DNA of 37,662 nt, from assembly GCA_944377385.1 (NCBI GenBank), contig CALWET010000024.1, positions 1 to 37,662 on the forward strand. The letters are read 5' to 3'. Each line of letters starts with the position of its first letter. The stretch's first letter is position 1. The notes beneath the pieces are model-generated. The model was not told the origin of the DNA. It did not search any database and saw only the letters and a program-made list of their open reading frames with translations. The position numbers and the translations under genes are program-made. Positions 17,581 to 24,583 of the stretch are shown here, piece after piece. The DNA comes from an uncultured Lachnospiraceae bacterium. Its GTDB lineage: Bacteria; Bacillota; Clostridia; Lachnospirales; Lachnospiraceae.

Positions 17581-18009
17581 ATGAGTGAGATCATGAGAAG
17601 CAGTGAGACTAAAAAGAATGCAGCTCCGGTCAAGGAAAAGGCAGCAGCTGCAGTTGTAAAGTCTGCACCTGTAGAGACTGAAAAGAAAGCAACGGCAGAG
17701 GAAACCAAAAAGGCAGCAGCGGACAAGGCTGAGAAAAAGCCAGCTGCAAAGGCTCCAGCAAAAAAGACAGCAGAAAAAAAGCCTGCTGCAGCGAAGGCAG
17801 CATCCAAGACAGCAGTAAAGACCAGGATCATTTTCCAGCATTACGGAGAGGAATTCGATCCTGAGGCGATCATGAAAAAGGTCCAGAAGGCTGCTCAGAA
17901 AAAGACTGACAAGCTGAAGAAGCTTGAGGCCTATGTGAACATAGAGGAAAAGGCTGTATACTATGTTGTAAACGGCGAAGCCGGAGAGGACAACAGGATC
18001 CAGCTTTAA
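17581..18009 (+). CDS. DUF6465-type protein with Lys/Ala-rich N-terminal tail
   Basis: A 142-aa protein in two parts. Residues 1-80 are almost entirely Lys, Ala, Glu, Pro and Thr with KKPAAK-like repeats, resembling histone H1-type tails. Residues 81-142 form a compact domain (TRIIFQHYGEEFDP then LEAYVNIEEKAVYYVVNGEAG) that matches my memory of DUF6465, a domain widespread in Lachnospiraceae. The tail is strongly basic overall and could bind nucleic acid or polyanions, but the function is unknown. It has its own promoter and is followed by a terminator, so it is monocistronic. Confidence 0.85.
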   Translation: MSEIMRSSETKKNAAPVKEKAAAAVVKSAPVETEKKATAEETKKAAADKAEKKPAAKAPAKKTAEKKPAAAKAASKTAVKTRIIFQHYGEEFDPEAIMKKVQKAAQKKTDKLKKLEAYVNIEEKAVYYVVNGEAGEDNRIQL

Positions 18010-18044
18010 GGAGTGAGGGAACCGAAATCCTTCTGAAAAACAAT

Positions 18045-18085
18045 ACTGCCGCAAAAGGCTTATGGGCCCGTTGCGGCAGTTTTTT
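18045..18085 (+). terminator. Intrinsic terminator, probably bidirectional
   Basis: ACTGCCGCAA (18045-18054) pairs perfectly with TTGCGGCAGT (18071-18080) and is followed by a T-run to 18085. Read from the minus strand, the same stem is followed by ATTGTTTTTC, so it can also end the lysC transcript, whose stop codon touches the T-run. Confidence 0.88.
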
Positions 18086-19400
18086 AGTTCTTTACAAAGG
18101 CATCGTAAATGGCTCTTATTCCATTTTCCATATCATCCTCATCCACGCCTACAAGTATGTTGATCTCGTTAAAGGCCTGGATCATGATCCTGACATTGAC
18201 ATTGTTCTTGCCCAGGGCTGCAAAGAGCCTGCCCGAGGTGCCTATTCGACTGGACATGTTTCGTCCCACCGTGGCTATGAGTGCCAGGTTGGGGATGTAT
18301 TTTATGTCGTCGGGCTCGGCCTTTTCCTTTATCTCGGCTATGATATCATAGAGACAGTTGTGAACATATTTTTCCTGAACTATCATGCCGATGGAATCTA
18401 TGCCTGTGGGAAGATGCTCTACGCTCACACCGTATTTTTCAAATACCGACAGGATCCTTCTGCAGAAGCCTACGGACTCAGGCATATGCTTTTTGGATAT
18501 GGCCAGGGCGCAAAAGCCCTTTTTGCCAGCAACTCCGGTAATGGTAGTGGAATCGTCCTCGTCCTTTGGTATGCTGTCCAGTATGATGGTGCCCCTGTCC
18601 TCGGGCCTGTTGGTATTCAGTATGTTGATGGGGATGTTTGCCTCCTTGACGGGGAATACCGCATCCTCGTGAAGCACGCTGGCACCCATATAGGAAAGCT
18701 CACGAAGCTCTGAGTAGGTGATGGTCCTTATGCCAAGGGGATCCTTTACTATGCGTGGATCCGCCATCAGAAAACCGGATACATCCGTCCAGTTTTCATA
18801 CAGATCTGCCTTCAGGCAGCGGGCCAGTATGGAGCCTGTGATGTCGCTTCCGCCCCTGGACATGACCTTTATGCTGCCGTCAGGGGTGGTGCCGTAAAAG
18901 CCGGGTATGACGAAACGATCGTGGTCCTTCATGATGAAACGGAGGTTTTCATCCGTTGCATCAAAATCTATGCTTCCGTCGTAGTTTATCTTTATGACAT
19001 CTGCTGCATCCACAAAGGGAAAGTTCAGGAAGTCAGCCATCATGCGGGAGGTAAAGTATTCTCCTCTGCTGACCAGCTCATCCGTGCTGAGCCGGGGCAG
19101 CTCTTCACAAAGCTCTGATAGCTCCTTTTCAATATTTATCCTGAGGCCCAGCTCATTTTTTATGTCTATGAAACGCTTTGTGATGATATCAAATATTCCA
19201 TGGTAGTCCACGTGATATTCCACATGTGCACGGCAGAGATACAGAAGATCAGTGATCTTGTTATCTGCCTTACTGGCCTTTCCTGCGGCAGATACCACCA
19301 CAAAGCGCCTGGAGCTGTCTGACTCTATGATGGATCTTACCTTTCTGAACTGGGCAGCATCGGCAACGGAGCTGCCTCCGAATTTTGTGATCTTTATCAT
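18084..19400 (-). CDS. lysC: Aspartate kinase
   Basis: Catalyses ATP-dependent phosphorylation of aspartate, the first step to Thr, Met and Lys. The 438-aa protein has the N-terminal ITKFGGSSVAD motif, SRGEYFTSRMMADFL, and the RGGSDITGSI catalytic segment. C-terminal ACT-type repeats start near TGVAGKKGFCALAIS, suggesting allosteric control by an end product. It is the second gene of a minus-strand hom-lysC unit. The hairpin GCGGCC/GGCCGC (19408-19422) ends 7 bases before its ATG, and no good Shine-Dalgarno is visible, so translation may be coupled or structured. Confidence 0.96.
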   Translation of the reverse strand: MIKITKFGGSSVADAAQFRKVRSIIESDSSRRFVVVSAAGKASKADNKITDLLYLCRAHVEYHVDYHGIFDIITKRFIDIKNELGLRINIEKELSELCEELPRLSTDELVSRGEYFTSRMMADFLNFPFVDAADVIKINYDGSIDFDATDENLRFIMKDHDRFVIPGFYGTTPDGSIKVMSRGGSDITGSILARCLKADLYENWTDVSGFLMADPRIVKDPLGIRTITYSELRELSYMGASVLHEDAVFPVKEANIPINILNTNRPEDRGTIILDSIPKDEDDSTTITGVAGKKGFCALAISKKHMPESVGFCRRILSVFEKYGVSVEHLPTGIDSIGMIVQEKYVHNCLYDIIAEIKEKAEPDDIKYIPNLALIATVGRNMSSRIGTSGRLFAALGKNNVNVRIMIQAFNEINILVGVDEDDMENGIRAIYDAFVKN

Positions 19401-19407
19401 TTCTTTT

Positions 19408-19422
19408 GCGGCCTTGGGCCGC
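19408..19422 (-). other. GC-rich hairpin just upstream of lysC start
   Basis: On the minus strand GCGGCC and GGCCGC flank a 3-base loop CAA, giving a stable 6-bp stem ending 7 bases before the lysC ATG. No T-run follows, so it is not an intrinsic terminator. It could affect translation initiation or processing of the hom-lysC message. Confidence 0.45.
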
Positions 19423-19463
19423 TTCCTTTCATTTCATTGTTATGGCGGTTTTACCAAGAGAAG

Positions 19464-19509
19464 CTTTACCAGGGAAGGCTTTGGCACTCTGCTAGGGAAA
19501 GCCTTGGCA
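19464..19509 (-). repeat. Two imperfect 23-base direct repeats between hom and lysC
   Basis: Copies at 19464-19486 and 19487-19509 match at 18 of 23 positions by eye. They also contain an 8-base inverted repeat, AAGGCTTT (19475-19482) with AAAGCCTT (19498-19505), able to form a hairpin with a 15-base loop. This fills much of the 115-base hom-lysC gap. The function is unknown. Confidence 0.6.
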
Positions 19510-19515
19510 GGGAGC

Positions 19516-20583
19516 TTAAAGCTCAAAGGCAAAGAATTTATCTTCGCTTTTGGCTCTTTCCATGCCCTCGGAAAGCCTCATGTCCTCAAATGCCTGATCG
19601 CCGATGTAGCAGCGGCCGCAGAGGAGGTCGGGATCATAGCTCAGGCTGTTTTTAAAGCTCCTTTGATATCTTGTGGAATCTAAAAAAAGGACCTTTTCTA
19701 TGTCTCTTACGACTGCATCGGCCGTAGGGTCTCCGCCGGCTCCCTGTCCATAGAACTTGAGCTCTCCGATGAATTCTCCGTTTATGGAGATCATGTTGAA
19801 GTTTTCAGAGACGTTTGCTTCAAGGCTCCTGCGGTCAAGCACCACCGGCGTGACAGCCAGAGCATAGCGCTTTGCCTCCCGGACAGCTATGCCCATGAGC
19901 TTTATGCTTTTTCCCTGCTTTTGAAGCTCCTCCATGAGCTCCTTTCCGATACGCTCTATGCCCATGACGGGTATGTCCTTTTCCACATAGGTATCAAAGG
20001 CCAGGGAGGAAAGGATGATGATCTTGTTTCGTACATCAAAGCCGCTGACGTCAGCTGTGGGGTCAGCCTCGGCATAGCCAAGCTCCTGGGCCTGGTGCAG
20101 GGCTTCGTCATAGCTCATCCCGCTGCTTTCCATCTGCCAGAGCATGTAGTTGGAGGTGCCGTTCAGTATGCCGCTGACACGGTCAAGCTGATCCAGGGCC
20201 CCGACCCTGAGTATCTCTTCGATGATGGGTATGCCTCCGCCGCAGGATGCCTCATAGAGCAGGGAGACGCCTTTTTTCATGGCAAGCTCAGAAAGCTCTG
20301 AAAATCCGTAACATATGGCGGCCTTGTTGGAGCTTACCACATGCTTGCCGGACTGGAGCCCTCTCTTTATATATTCGTAGGAGGGATGTATCCCGGGAAG
20401 CGCATCGACTATGAGCTCCACTGAAGGATCTTCAAATATGAGATCTGCATCAGAGGTCATGAAGGCTTCAGTAAGCCTGTCAGGCTGTTCAAGCACATAT
20501 TTTACATGGGCTCCTTCTACCTTCTGAAGAAGACGATAAACGCTCCTGCCAACAGTTCCGTATCCGAGTATGCCTATTTCCAT
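19516..20583 (-). CDS. hom: Homoserine dehydrogenase (short form without ACT domain)
   Basis: Reduces aspartate semialdehyde to homoserine with NAD(P)H. The start is placed at 20583 because GGAGG (20592-20596 on the plus strand) sits 8 bases upstream; the longer frame from 20598 would contain this site. The product is 355 aa. It begins MEIGILGYGTVGRSV (Rossmann motif), with EASCGGGIPIIEEIL, LNGTSNYMLWQM, and the catalytic-domain signature GYAEADPTADVSGFDVRNK. The family usually has 400-440 aa with a C-terminal ACT domain for Thr feedback; this protein stops after the catalytic domain. It is divergent from thrC, which makes the next pathway product. Confidence 0.95.
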   Translation of the reverse strand: MEIGILGYGTVGRSVYRLLQKVEGAHVKYVLEQPDRLTEAFMTSDADLIFEDPSVELIVDALPGIHPSYEYIKRGLQSGKHVVSSNKAAICYGFSELSELAMKKGVSLLYEASCGGGIPIIEEILRVGALDQLDRVSGILNGTSNYMLWQMESSGMSYDEALHQAQELGYAEADPTADVSGFDVRNKIIILSSLAFDTYVEKDIPVMGIERIGKELMEELQKQGKSIKLMGIAVREAKRYALAVTPVVLDRRSLEANVSENFNMISINGEFIGELKFYGQGAGGDPTADAVVRDIEKVLFLDSTRYQRSFKNSLSYDPDLLCGRCYIGDQAFEDMRLSEGMERAKSEDKFFAFEL

Positions 20584-20678
20584 ATAGCGTTCCTCCATGA
20601 AGGTTTTATAGAAAAGATCATTATTTCATAAAAATATCACAGGGATATCAAAATAACAAGCAAAAGACTGAAAAAATG

Positions 20679-20687
20679 TGCTATTAT
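20679..20687 (+). promoter_or_regulatory. Putative extended -10 promoter of thrCB
   Basis: TGCTATTAT is an extended -10 in the hom/thrC divergent gap, about 35 bases before the thrC start; no convincing -35 is seen 16-18 bases upstream. No leader peptide or riboswitch is visible in this gap. Confidence 0.5.
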
Positions 20688-20720
20688 AGAAAGCAAATTT
20701 TGTTTAAGAGGAGGCCTTGT

Positions 20721-22217
20721 GTGAGATACCACAGCACCAGATCTAAGGACAGGGAATATGATTCCAAGGAAGCCATACTCAAGGGACTATGTGATGACGG
20801 AGGGCTTTTTGTATGTGACGGGATAGAGGAGCTAGGGCTGCCCCTTTCCTCACTGTATGACATGGATTATCATCAGGAGGCGTTTTTCGTACTCAAGACA
20901 TTTTTGACGGATTATACCGATGAGGAGCTGAAAAGGGCCGTAAGCGGAGCCTATGACGAAAAATTCAGGAGCAGGCTGATCACCCCGGTCACTGATCTGG
21001 GCAGGGACAGACTGCTGGAGCTTTATCATGGCCCCACCTCGGCCTTCAAGGATGTGGCTCTGTGCATGCTCCCAAGGCTGATGAGCGAGGCTCTGAGGGA
21101 AAGGAATGAAAAGCTCATGATAGTGACTGCCACCAGCGGTGACACGGGCAAGGCAGCCCTGGAAGGCTTCAGGGATGCAGAGCACATAGGCATAACGGTA
21201 TTTTATCCCCATCATGGAGTCAGCGACATACAGTACCTTCAGATGGCTACCCAGGAGGGGAGCAATGTGTTTGTCGGAGCTGTAAGAGGAAACTTCGATG
21301 ACTGTCAGACTGAGGTAAAAAAGCTTTTCTCCTCGGAAATAGTTCCTGAGCTTTCCAAGCTCGGAGTACAGCTTTCCAGTGCCAATTCCATAAATATAGG
21401 CAGGCTGGTGCCTCAGATCGTATATTATATAGATGCCTATCGTCAGCTGCTCATGAGATCTGAGATCCAGTTGGGAGATCCTGTGGATTTCTGTGTGCCC
21501 ACAGGTAATTTTGGAGATGTGCTGGCAGGCTATCTGGCAAAGCGCATGGGACTGCCCGTAGGCAGGCTCGTTGTGGCCAGCAATGAAAACAAGGTCCTGA
21601 CAGATTTCCTGACCACCGGCGTATATGACAGGCGGAGGGAGTTCAAAAAGACCATTTCTCCCAGTATGGATATACTTGTTTCCTCAAATCTGGAGAGGCT
21701 GCTTTATTACGAATCAGATGGAGACTGCGAGCTTGTGGCCTGGCTCATGAGCGAACTAAATAAAAAGGGAAGCTTTGAGATCGGGAAGCCCATGCTTGAG
21801 CGCATAAGGGACAGCTTTGACTGTGGCTTTGCCTCGGATGAGGAGGCTAAAATGGCCATAAAGCATGCTTATGAGGGATATGACAGAGTCATTGATCCTC
21901 ATACGGCAGTGGCATATAAGGTGGCCCAGGGATATGAGGATCGCATGCACTCCCTGGGAGTAAAAAGGCCCATGGTCATATTGTCCACGGCAAGCCCCTA
22001 TAAATTTGCCAGGGATGTATACGAGGCCATATTTGGCATCAAAGAGGAGCAGCAGGATATGGATGGCTTTGACTTTATGGACAGTCTCAGGGAAAGGACC
22101 GGGGAGCCTGTGCCGGCTGCTCTTTCAGAGCTCAGATCCAAGGAGATCAGACACAGAGCTGTGCTTGATCGGAATGGGCTTCAGGTCTTTGTAAGAGAAA
22201 ATGCAGGGAGGATATGA
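20721..22217 (+). CDS. thrC: Threonine synthase
   Basis: A PLP enzyme converting O-phosphohomoserine to threonine. GTG at 20721 is chosen as the start: AGGAGG (20709-20714) lies 6 bases upstream and the protein then begins MRYHSTRSKD, as expected for ThrC; the upstream ATG at 20676 lies on the predicted promoter. At 498 aa it is the long (E. coli/yeast-like) form. The PLP lysine is in YHGPTSAFKDVALCM. Phosphate-binding and substrate segments include TATSGDTGKAAL and VPTGNFGDVLAGYLAKRM. It is coupled to thrB with overlapping stop and start codons. Confidence 0.96.
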   Translation: MRYHSTRSKDREYDSKEAILKGLCDDGGLFVCDGIEELGLPLSSLYDMDYHQEAFFVLKTFLTDYTDEELKRAVSGAYDEKFRSRLITPVTDLGRDRLLELYHGPTSAFKDVALCMLPRLMSEALRERNEKLMIVTATSGDTGKAALEGFRDAEHIGITVFYPHHGVSDIQYLQMATQEGSNVFVGAVRGNFDDCQTEVKKLFSSEIVPELSKLGVQLSSANSINIGRLVPQIVYYIDAYRQLLMRSEIQLGDPVDFCVPTGNFGDVLAGYLAKRMGLPVGRLVVASNENKVLTDFLTTGVYDRRREFKKTISPSMDILVSSNLERLLYYESDGDCELVAWLMSELNKKGSFEIGKPMLERIRDSFDCGFASDEEAKMAIKHAYEGYDRVIDPHTAVAYKVAQGYEDRMHSLGVKRPMVILSTASPYKFARDVYEAIFGIKEEQQDMDGFDFMDSLRERTGEPVPAALSELRSKEIRHRAVLDRNGLQVFVRENAGRI

Positions 22218-23089
22218 TGCTTAGGATACGTGTGCCGGCTACGACGGCAAATATAGGACCGGGCTATGATGTGCTGGGAGCAGCCCTGACACTTTTTTCG
22301 GATTTTGAGTTTGAGCTTTCTGAGAGACTTGAGATAGAGGGCTGCCCGGACAGATATAAAAATGAATCGAATTTGGTGATAAGGAGCTACAGACATGCTC
22401 TTGAGCAATGCGGCAGGGAATATGTGCCCCTTTGGCTCAGAGAGGAGGCCGGAGTGCCCATAGCAAGGGGACTTGGTTCCAGCTCCACATGTATAGCCGC
22501 AGGCGTCATGGCTGCAAATGAGCTCCATGGCCTTGGGCTTTCAAAAAAGGATATAGTAAGCATATGCACAGAGCTTGAGGGCCATCCGGACAATGTGGCA
22601 CCGGCAATTTACGGAGGCGTCGTGGCAGGCTTTTCCGAGGAGGGCAGGGTATACTGCAGCAGGTTTGAGGCTGATCCGAGGTGGCGTCTGGTCACCCTTA
22701 TACCTGATTATGAGGTCAGGACAGAGGAGGCCAGGAAGGTAGTCAAAAGAGATATAAGCCTGTCTGACAGCATATATACGACAGGCCATGTGATAGGTAT
22801 GCTCAGAGCCCTTGGTGAGGGGGACGAGGAGCTGCTTGACATGGCATGCAGGGACATACTTCACGAGCCTTACCGAAGGAAGCTGATCCCTGACTATGAC
22901 AGAGCCAGGAAGCTGGCCCTTGAAAATGGAGCGGCAGCCTTTTTCATAAGCGGATCGGGCTCCACCATGATGGCGGCTACATGCAGCGGGGAGACCGCTG
23001 AAAAGATATTGTCAGCCTTTTCTGAGGCCTTCAGTGGACACAGCTCCATGGAGCTTCGCATATGCAGCGAAGGGGCAGCTGTAGTCTGA
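22217..23089 (+). CDS. thrB: Homoserine kinase
   Basis: A GHMP-family kinase that phosphorylates homoserine for ThrC. It contains VPATTANIGPGYDVLG and the ATP loop PIARGLGSSSTCIAAG, plus a C-terminal SGSGSTMMAA motif. Two tandem ATGs occur (22214 and 22217). The second is preferred because GGGAGG (22206-22211) is then 5 bases away, and its A is the last base of the thrC stop; using 22214 would add only one Met. About 290 aa is typical. The hom/thrC/thrB set completes threonine synthesis from aspartate semialdehyde. Confidence 0.96.
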   Translation: MLRIRVPATTANIGPGYDVLGAALTLFSDFEFELSERLEIEGCPDRYKNESNLVIRSYRHALEQCGREYVPLWLREEAGVPIARGLGSSSTCIAAGVMAANELHGLGLSKKDIVSICTELEGHPDNVAPAIYGGVVAGFSEEGRVYCSRFEADPRWRLVTLIPDYEVRTEEARKVVKRDISLSDSIYTTGHVIGMLRALGEGDEELLDMACRDILHEPYRRKLIPDYDRARKLALENGAAAFFISGSGSTMMAATCSGETAEKILSAFSEAFSGHSSMELRICSEGAAVV

Positions 23090-23113
23090 GTTTATTTAGA
23101 GGAGGAGAGATCT

Positions 23114-24313
23114 ATGTTTATAAGCAGATCCATGCAGGAGCAACTGGCGGGCAACTCTACCATCAGACGCATGTTCATGGCCGGAAAGGAGCTGGCTGAA
23201 AAATACGGAGCTGAAAATGTCTATGATTTTTCCATAGGAAATCCGAATGTCCCGGCTCCGGATGCCGTGAATGAGTCCATAAGGGCAGCCCTTTCTGAGG
23301 AGGACCCGGTATATCTTCATGGATATATGGCAAATGAGGGCTTTCCCGAGACCAGGAGGGCGGTGGCAGCTTCCCTGAACAGGAGATACGGCACAAGCTA
23401 TGATGAATCCAATGTGATCATGACGGTGGGGGCGGCGGCAGGCCTCAATATCATACTAAAGACCCTGATAGATCCAGAGGACGAGGTCATAACCTTCAAG
23501 CCCTACTTCATGGAATACAGGAAGTACGTTCAGAACTACGGAGGCAGGCTCAGGCCCGTGGCTACCGATGAGGCGACCTTCCTTCCTGACATGAAGGCGT
23601 TTTCCGAGGCCATAAATGAGCATACCAAGGCCGTGATCATAAATACGCCGCATAATCCCACGGGAGTCGTATATGGCGAGGAGACACTAAGGGAGCTTGC
23701 GGCAGTGCTCAGATCCGCAGAAGAGAGATATGACAGCCATATAGTGCTGATAAGCGACGAGCCCTACAGGGAGCTTTGCTACGACGGGACATCACAGCCT
23801 TGGGTGGCTTCATTTTATGAGGATACGATAGTATGCTATTCCTTTTCAAAATCCCTGTCCCTGCCTGGAGAGCGTATAGGCTACTGTCTGGTACCTGAAA
23901 GCCTGTATATGCATGCTGAGGTTTTTTCCGGCATGACAACAGCCACACGCATACTTGGAATGGTAAATGCGCCTGCCCTCATGCAGAAGGCCATAGAGCG
24001 CTGCATAGATACAGACATAACAGACAATGTAAGGCTTTATGACAGGAACAGACAGCTGCTTTACGGCATACTAAAGTCGGCAGGCTTCAGCGCAGCCTAT
24101 CCCCAGGGAGCCTTTTACATATGGATCACTACTCCCGAGGGCTATACTGACGAGGAATTTGGAGAAATATGCCAGAAGCACAATGTGCTCATAGTTCCGG
24201 GAGCCTCCTTTGAGGGAGCCGGACACATGAGGGCGGCCTACTGCGTTTCTGAAAGGACCATCATAAATTCCGAAGCTGCCTGGAGGGCCATAGCGGCGGA
24301 ATGCGGCCTTTGA
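23114..24313 (+). CDS. Class I/II PLP-dependent aminotransferase (aspartate/aromatic type)
   Basis: A 399-aa fold-type I aminotransferase. It contains NTPHNPTGVVYGEE, SDEPYRELCYDG, and the PLP-lysine segment YSFSKSLSLPGERIGY. AGGAGG precedes the ATG. It lies 24 bases after thrB, so it is probably in the thr transcript, yet it sits directly before the aromatic operon. It may therefore supply aspartate for the thr genes, or transaminate phenylpyruvate and hydroxyphenylpyruvate, the last step of Phe and Tyr synthesis, which no gene in the aro operon provides. Sequence alone does not settle substrate specificity. It is upstream of the aro promoter and so outside the attenuator's control. Confidence 0.92.
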   Translation: MFISRSMQEQLAGNSTIRRMFMAGKELAEKYGAENVYDFSIGNPNVPAPDAVNESIRAALSEEDPVYLHGYMANEGFPETRRAVAASLNRRYGTSYDESNVIMTVGAAAGLNIILKTLIDPEDEVITFKPYFMEYRKYVQNYGGRLRPVATDEATFLPDMKAFSEAINEHTKAVIINTPHNPTGVVYGEETLRELAAVLRSAEERYDSHIVLISDEPYRELCYDGTSQPWVASFYEDTIVCYSFSKSLSLPGERIGYCLVPESLYMHAEVFSGMTTATRILGMVNAPALMQKAIERCIDTDITDNVRLYDRNRQLLYGILKSAGFSAAYPQGAFYIWITTPEGYTDEEFGEICQKHNVLIVPGASFEGAGHMRAAYCVSERTIINSEAAWRAIAAECGL

Positions 24314-24351
24314 ATTTAAAAGCCGGAGAGATCATTTCCACGAAATTCTGC

Positions 24352-24380
24352 TTTACAGGCAGAAATATATGTGATAGAAT
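24352..24380 (+). promoter_or_regulatory. Promoter of the aromatic amino acid operon
   Basis: TTTACA (24352-24357) is separated by exactly 17 bases from TAGAAT (24375-24380), each matching 5 of 6 consensus bases, with TG at 24372-24373 extending the -10. The predicted start is about 24386-24388, giving a leader of about 175 bases up to the terminator T-run. Confidence 0.75.
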
Positions 24381-24411
24381 TCAGAAGAATATTTTTTCGG
24401 AGCAAAGCTTG

Positions 24412-24501
24412 ATGCATACAAACCTTTTTGCAGCAGCATACTTTTATTATTACTTTACCAACTCTGACAGGGTTGCTGGTTTTGCTGCTGCTAATAAATA
24501 A
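24412..24501 (+). CDS. Aromatic operon leader peptide (29 aa, Tyr/Phe-rich)
   Basis: The 29-residue peptide reads M-H-T-N-L-F-A-A-A, then Y-F-Y-Y-Y-F (codons 24439-24456), then T-N-S-D-R-V-A-G-F-A-A-A-N-K and TAA. The ribosome binding site CGGAG (24398-24402) is 9 bases before ATG. Six consecutive aromatic codons in a tiny gene directly before a Tyr/Phe biosynthetic operon and its terminator mark it as a regulatory leader peptide, like E. coli PheL but with four Tyr among the six. There is no Trp codon, consistent with the operon lacking trp genes. The frame can be extended upstream to 24301, but that would overlap the aminotransferase and the promoter and is not used. Confidence 0.88.
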   Translation: MHTNLFAAAYFYYYFTNSDRVAGFAAANK

Positions 24502-24527
24502 GCTTTAGTTCCATTATAAAGTTATTT

Positions 24528-24560
24528 AAGGCTTCGCGGTAAGACCGCGGGGCCTTTTTT
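24528..24560 (+). terminator. Attenuator intrinsic terminator
   Basis: A 12-bp stem, AAGGCTTCGCGG (24528-24539) with CCGCGGGGCCTT (24545-24556), closes a TAAGA loop and is followed by a T-run to 24560. It ends 23 bases before the aroF start. Confidence 0.93.
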
Positions 24561-24583
24561 AATAGCTGCAAAGGAGAAAGATC

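Larger units (their letters stand above)
24386..24560 (+). promoter_or_regulatory. Ribosome-mediated Tyr/Phe transcription attenuator of the aro operon
   Basis: Three alternative pairings are seen. Protector (1:2): AAAGCTT (24404-24410) with AAGCTTT (24500-24506), and GCAGCAGCA (24430-24438) with TGCTGCTGC (24483-24491). Antiterminator (2:3): AAGCTTTAG (24500-24508) with TTAAGGCTT (24526-24534), 9 pairs including two G-U. Terminator (3:4): 24528-24539 with 24545-24556. Strand 2 starts within the leader peptide stop codon (24499-24501), so a ribosome that finishes translation masks it and the terminator forms. A ribosome stalled on the first Tyr codon (24439) covers 24430-24438, breaks 1:2 and frees 2:3. 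This matches the classical attenuation model; the wiring is inferred from pairing and not shown experimentally. Confidence 0.85.

Noticed and set aside
20584..20598. hom start at 20598
   Set aside because: The GGAGG at 20592-20596 lies within that extension and is ideally spaced for ATG 20583.
20676..20720. thrC start at ATG 20676
   Set aside because: It overlaps the predicted -10 element, and the extra residues are not ThrC-like; GTG 20721 has an AGGAGG 6 bases upstream.
24301..24411. 66-codon version of the leader ORF starting at 24301
   Set aside because: It begins inside the aminotransferase gene and runs across the promoter; only the 24412 start has a ribosome binding site on the predicted transcript.
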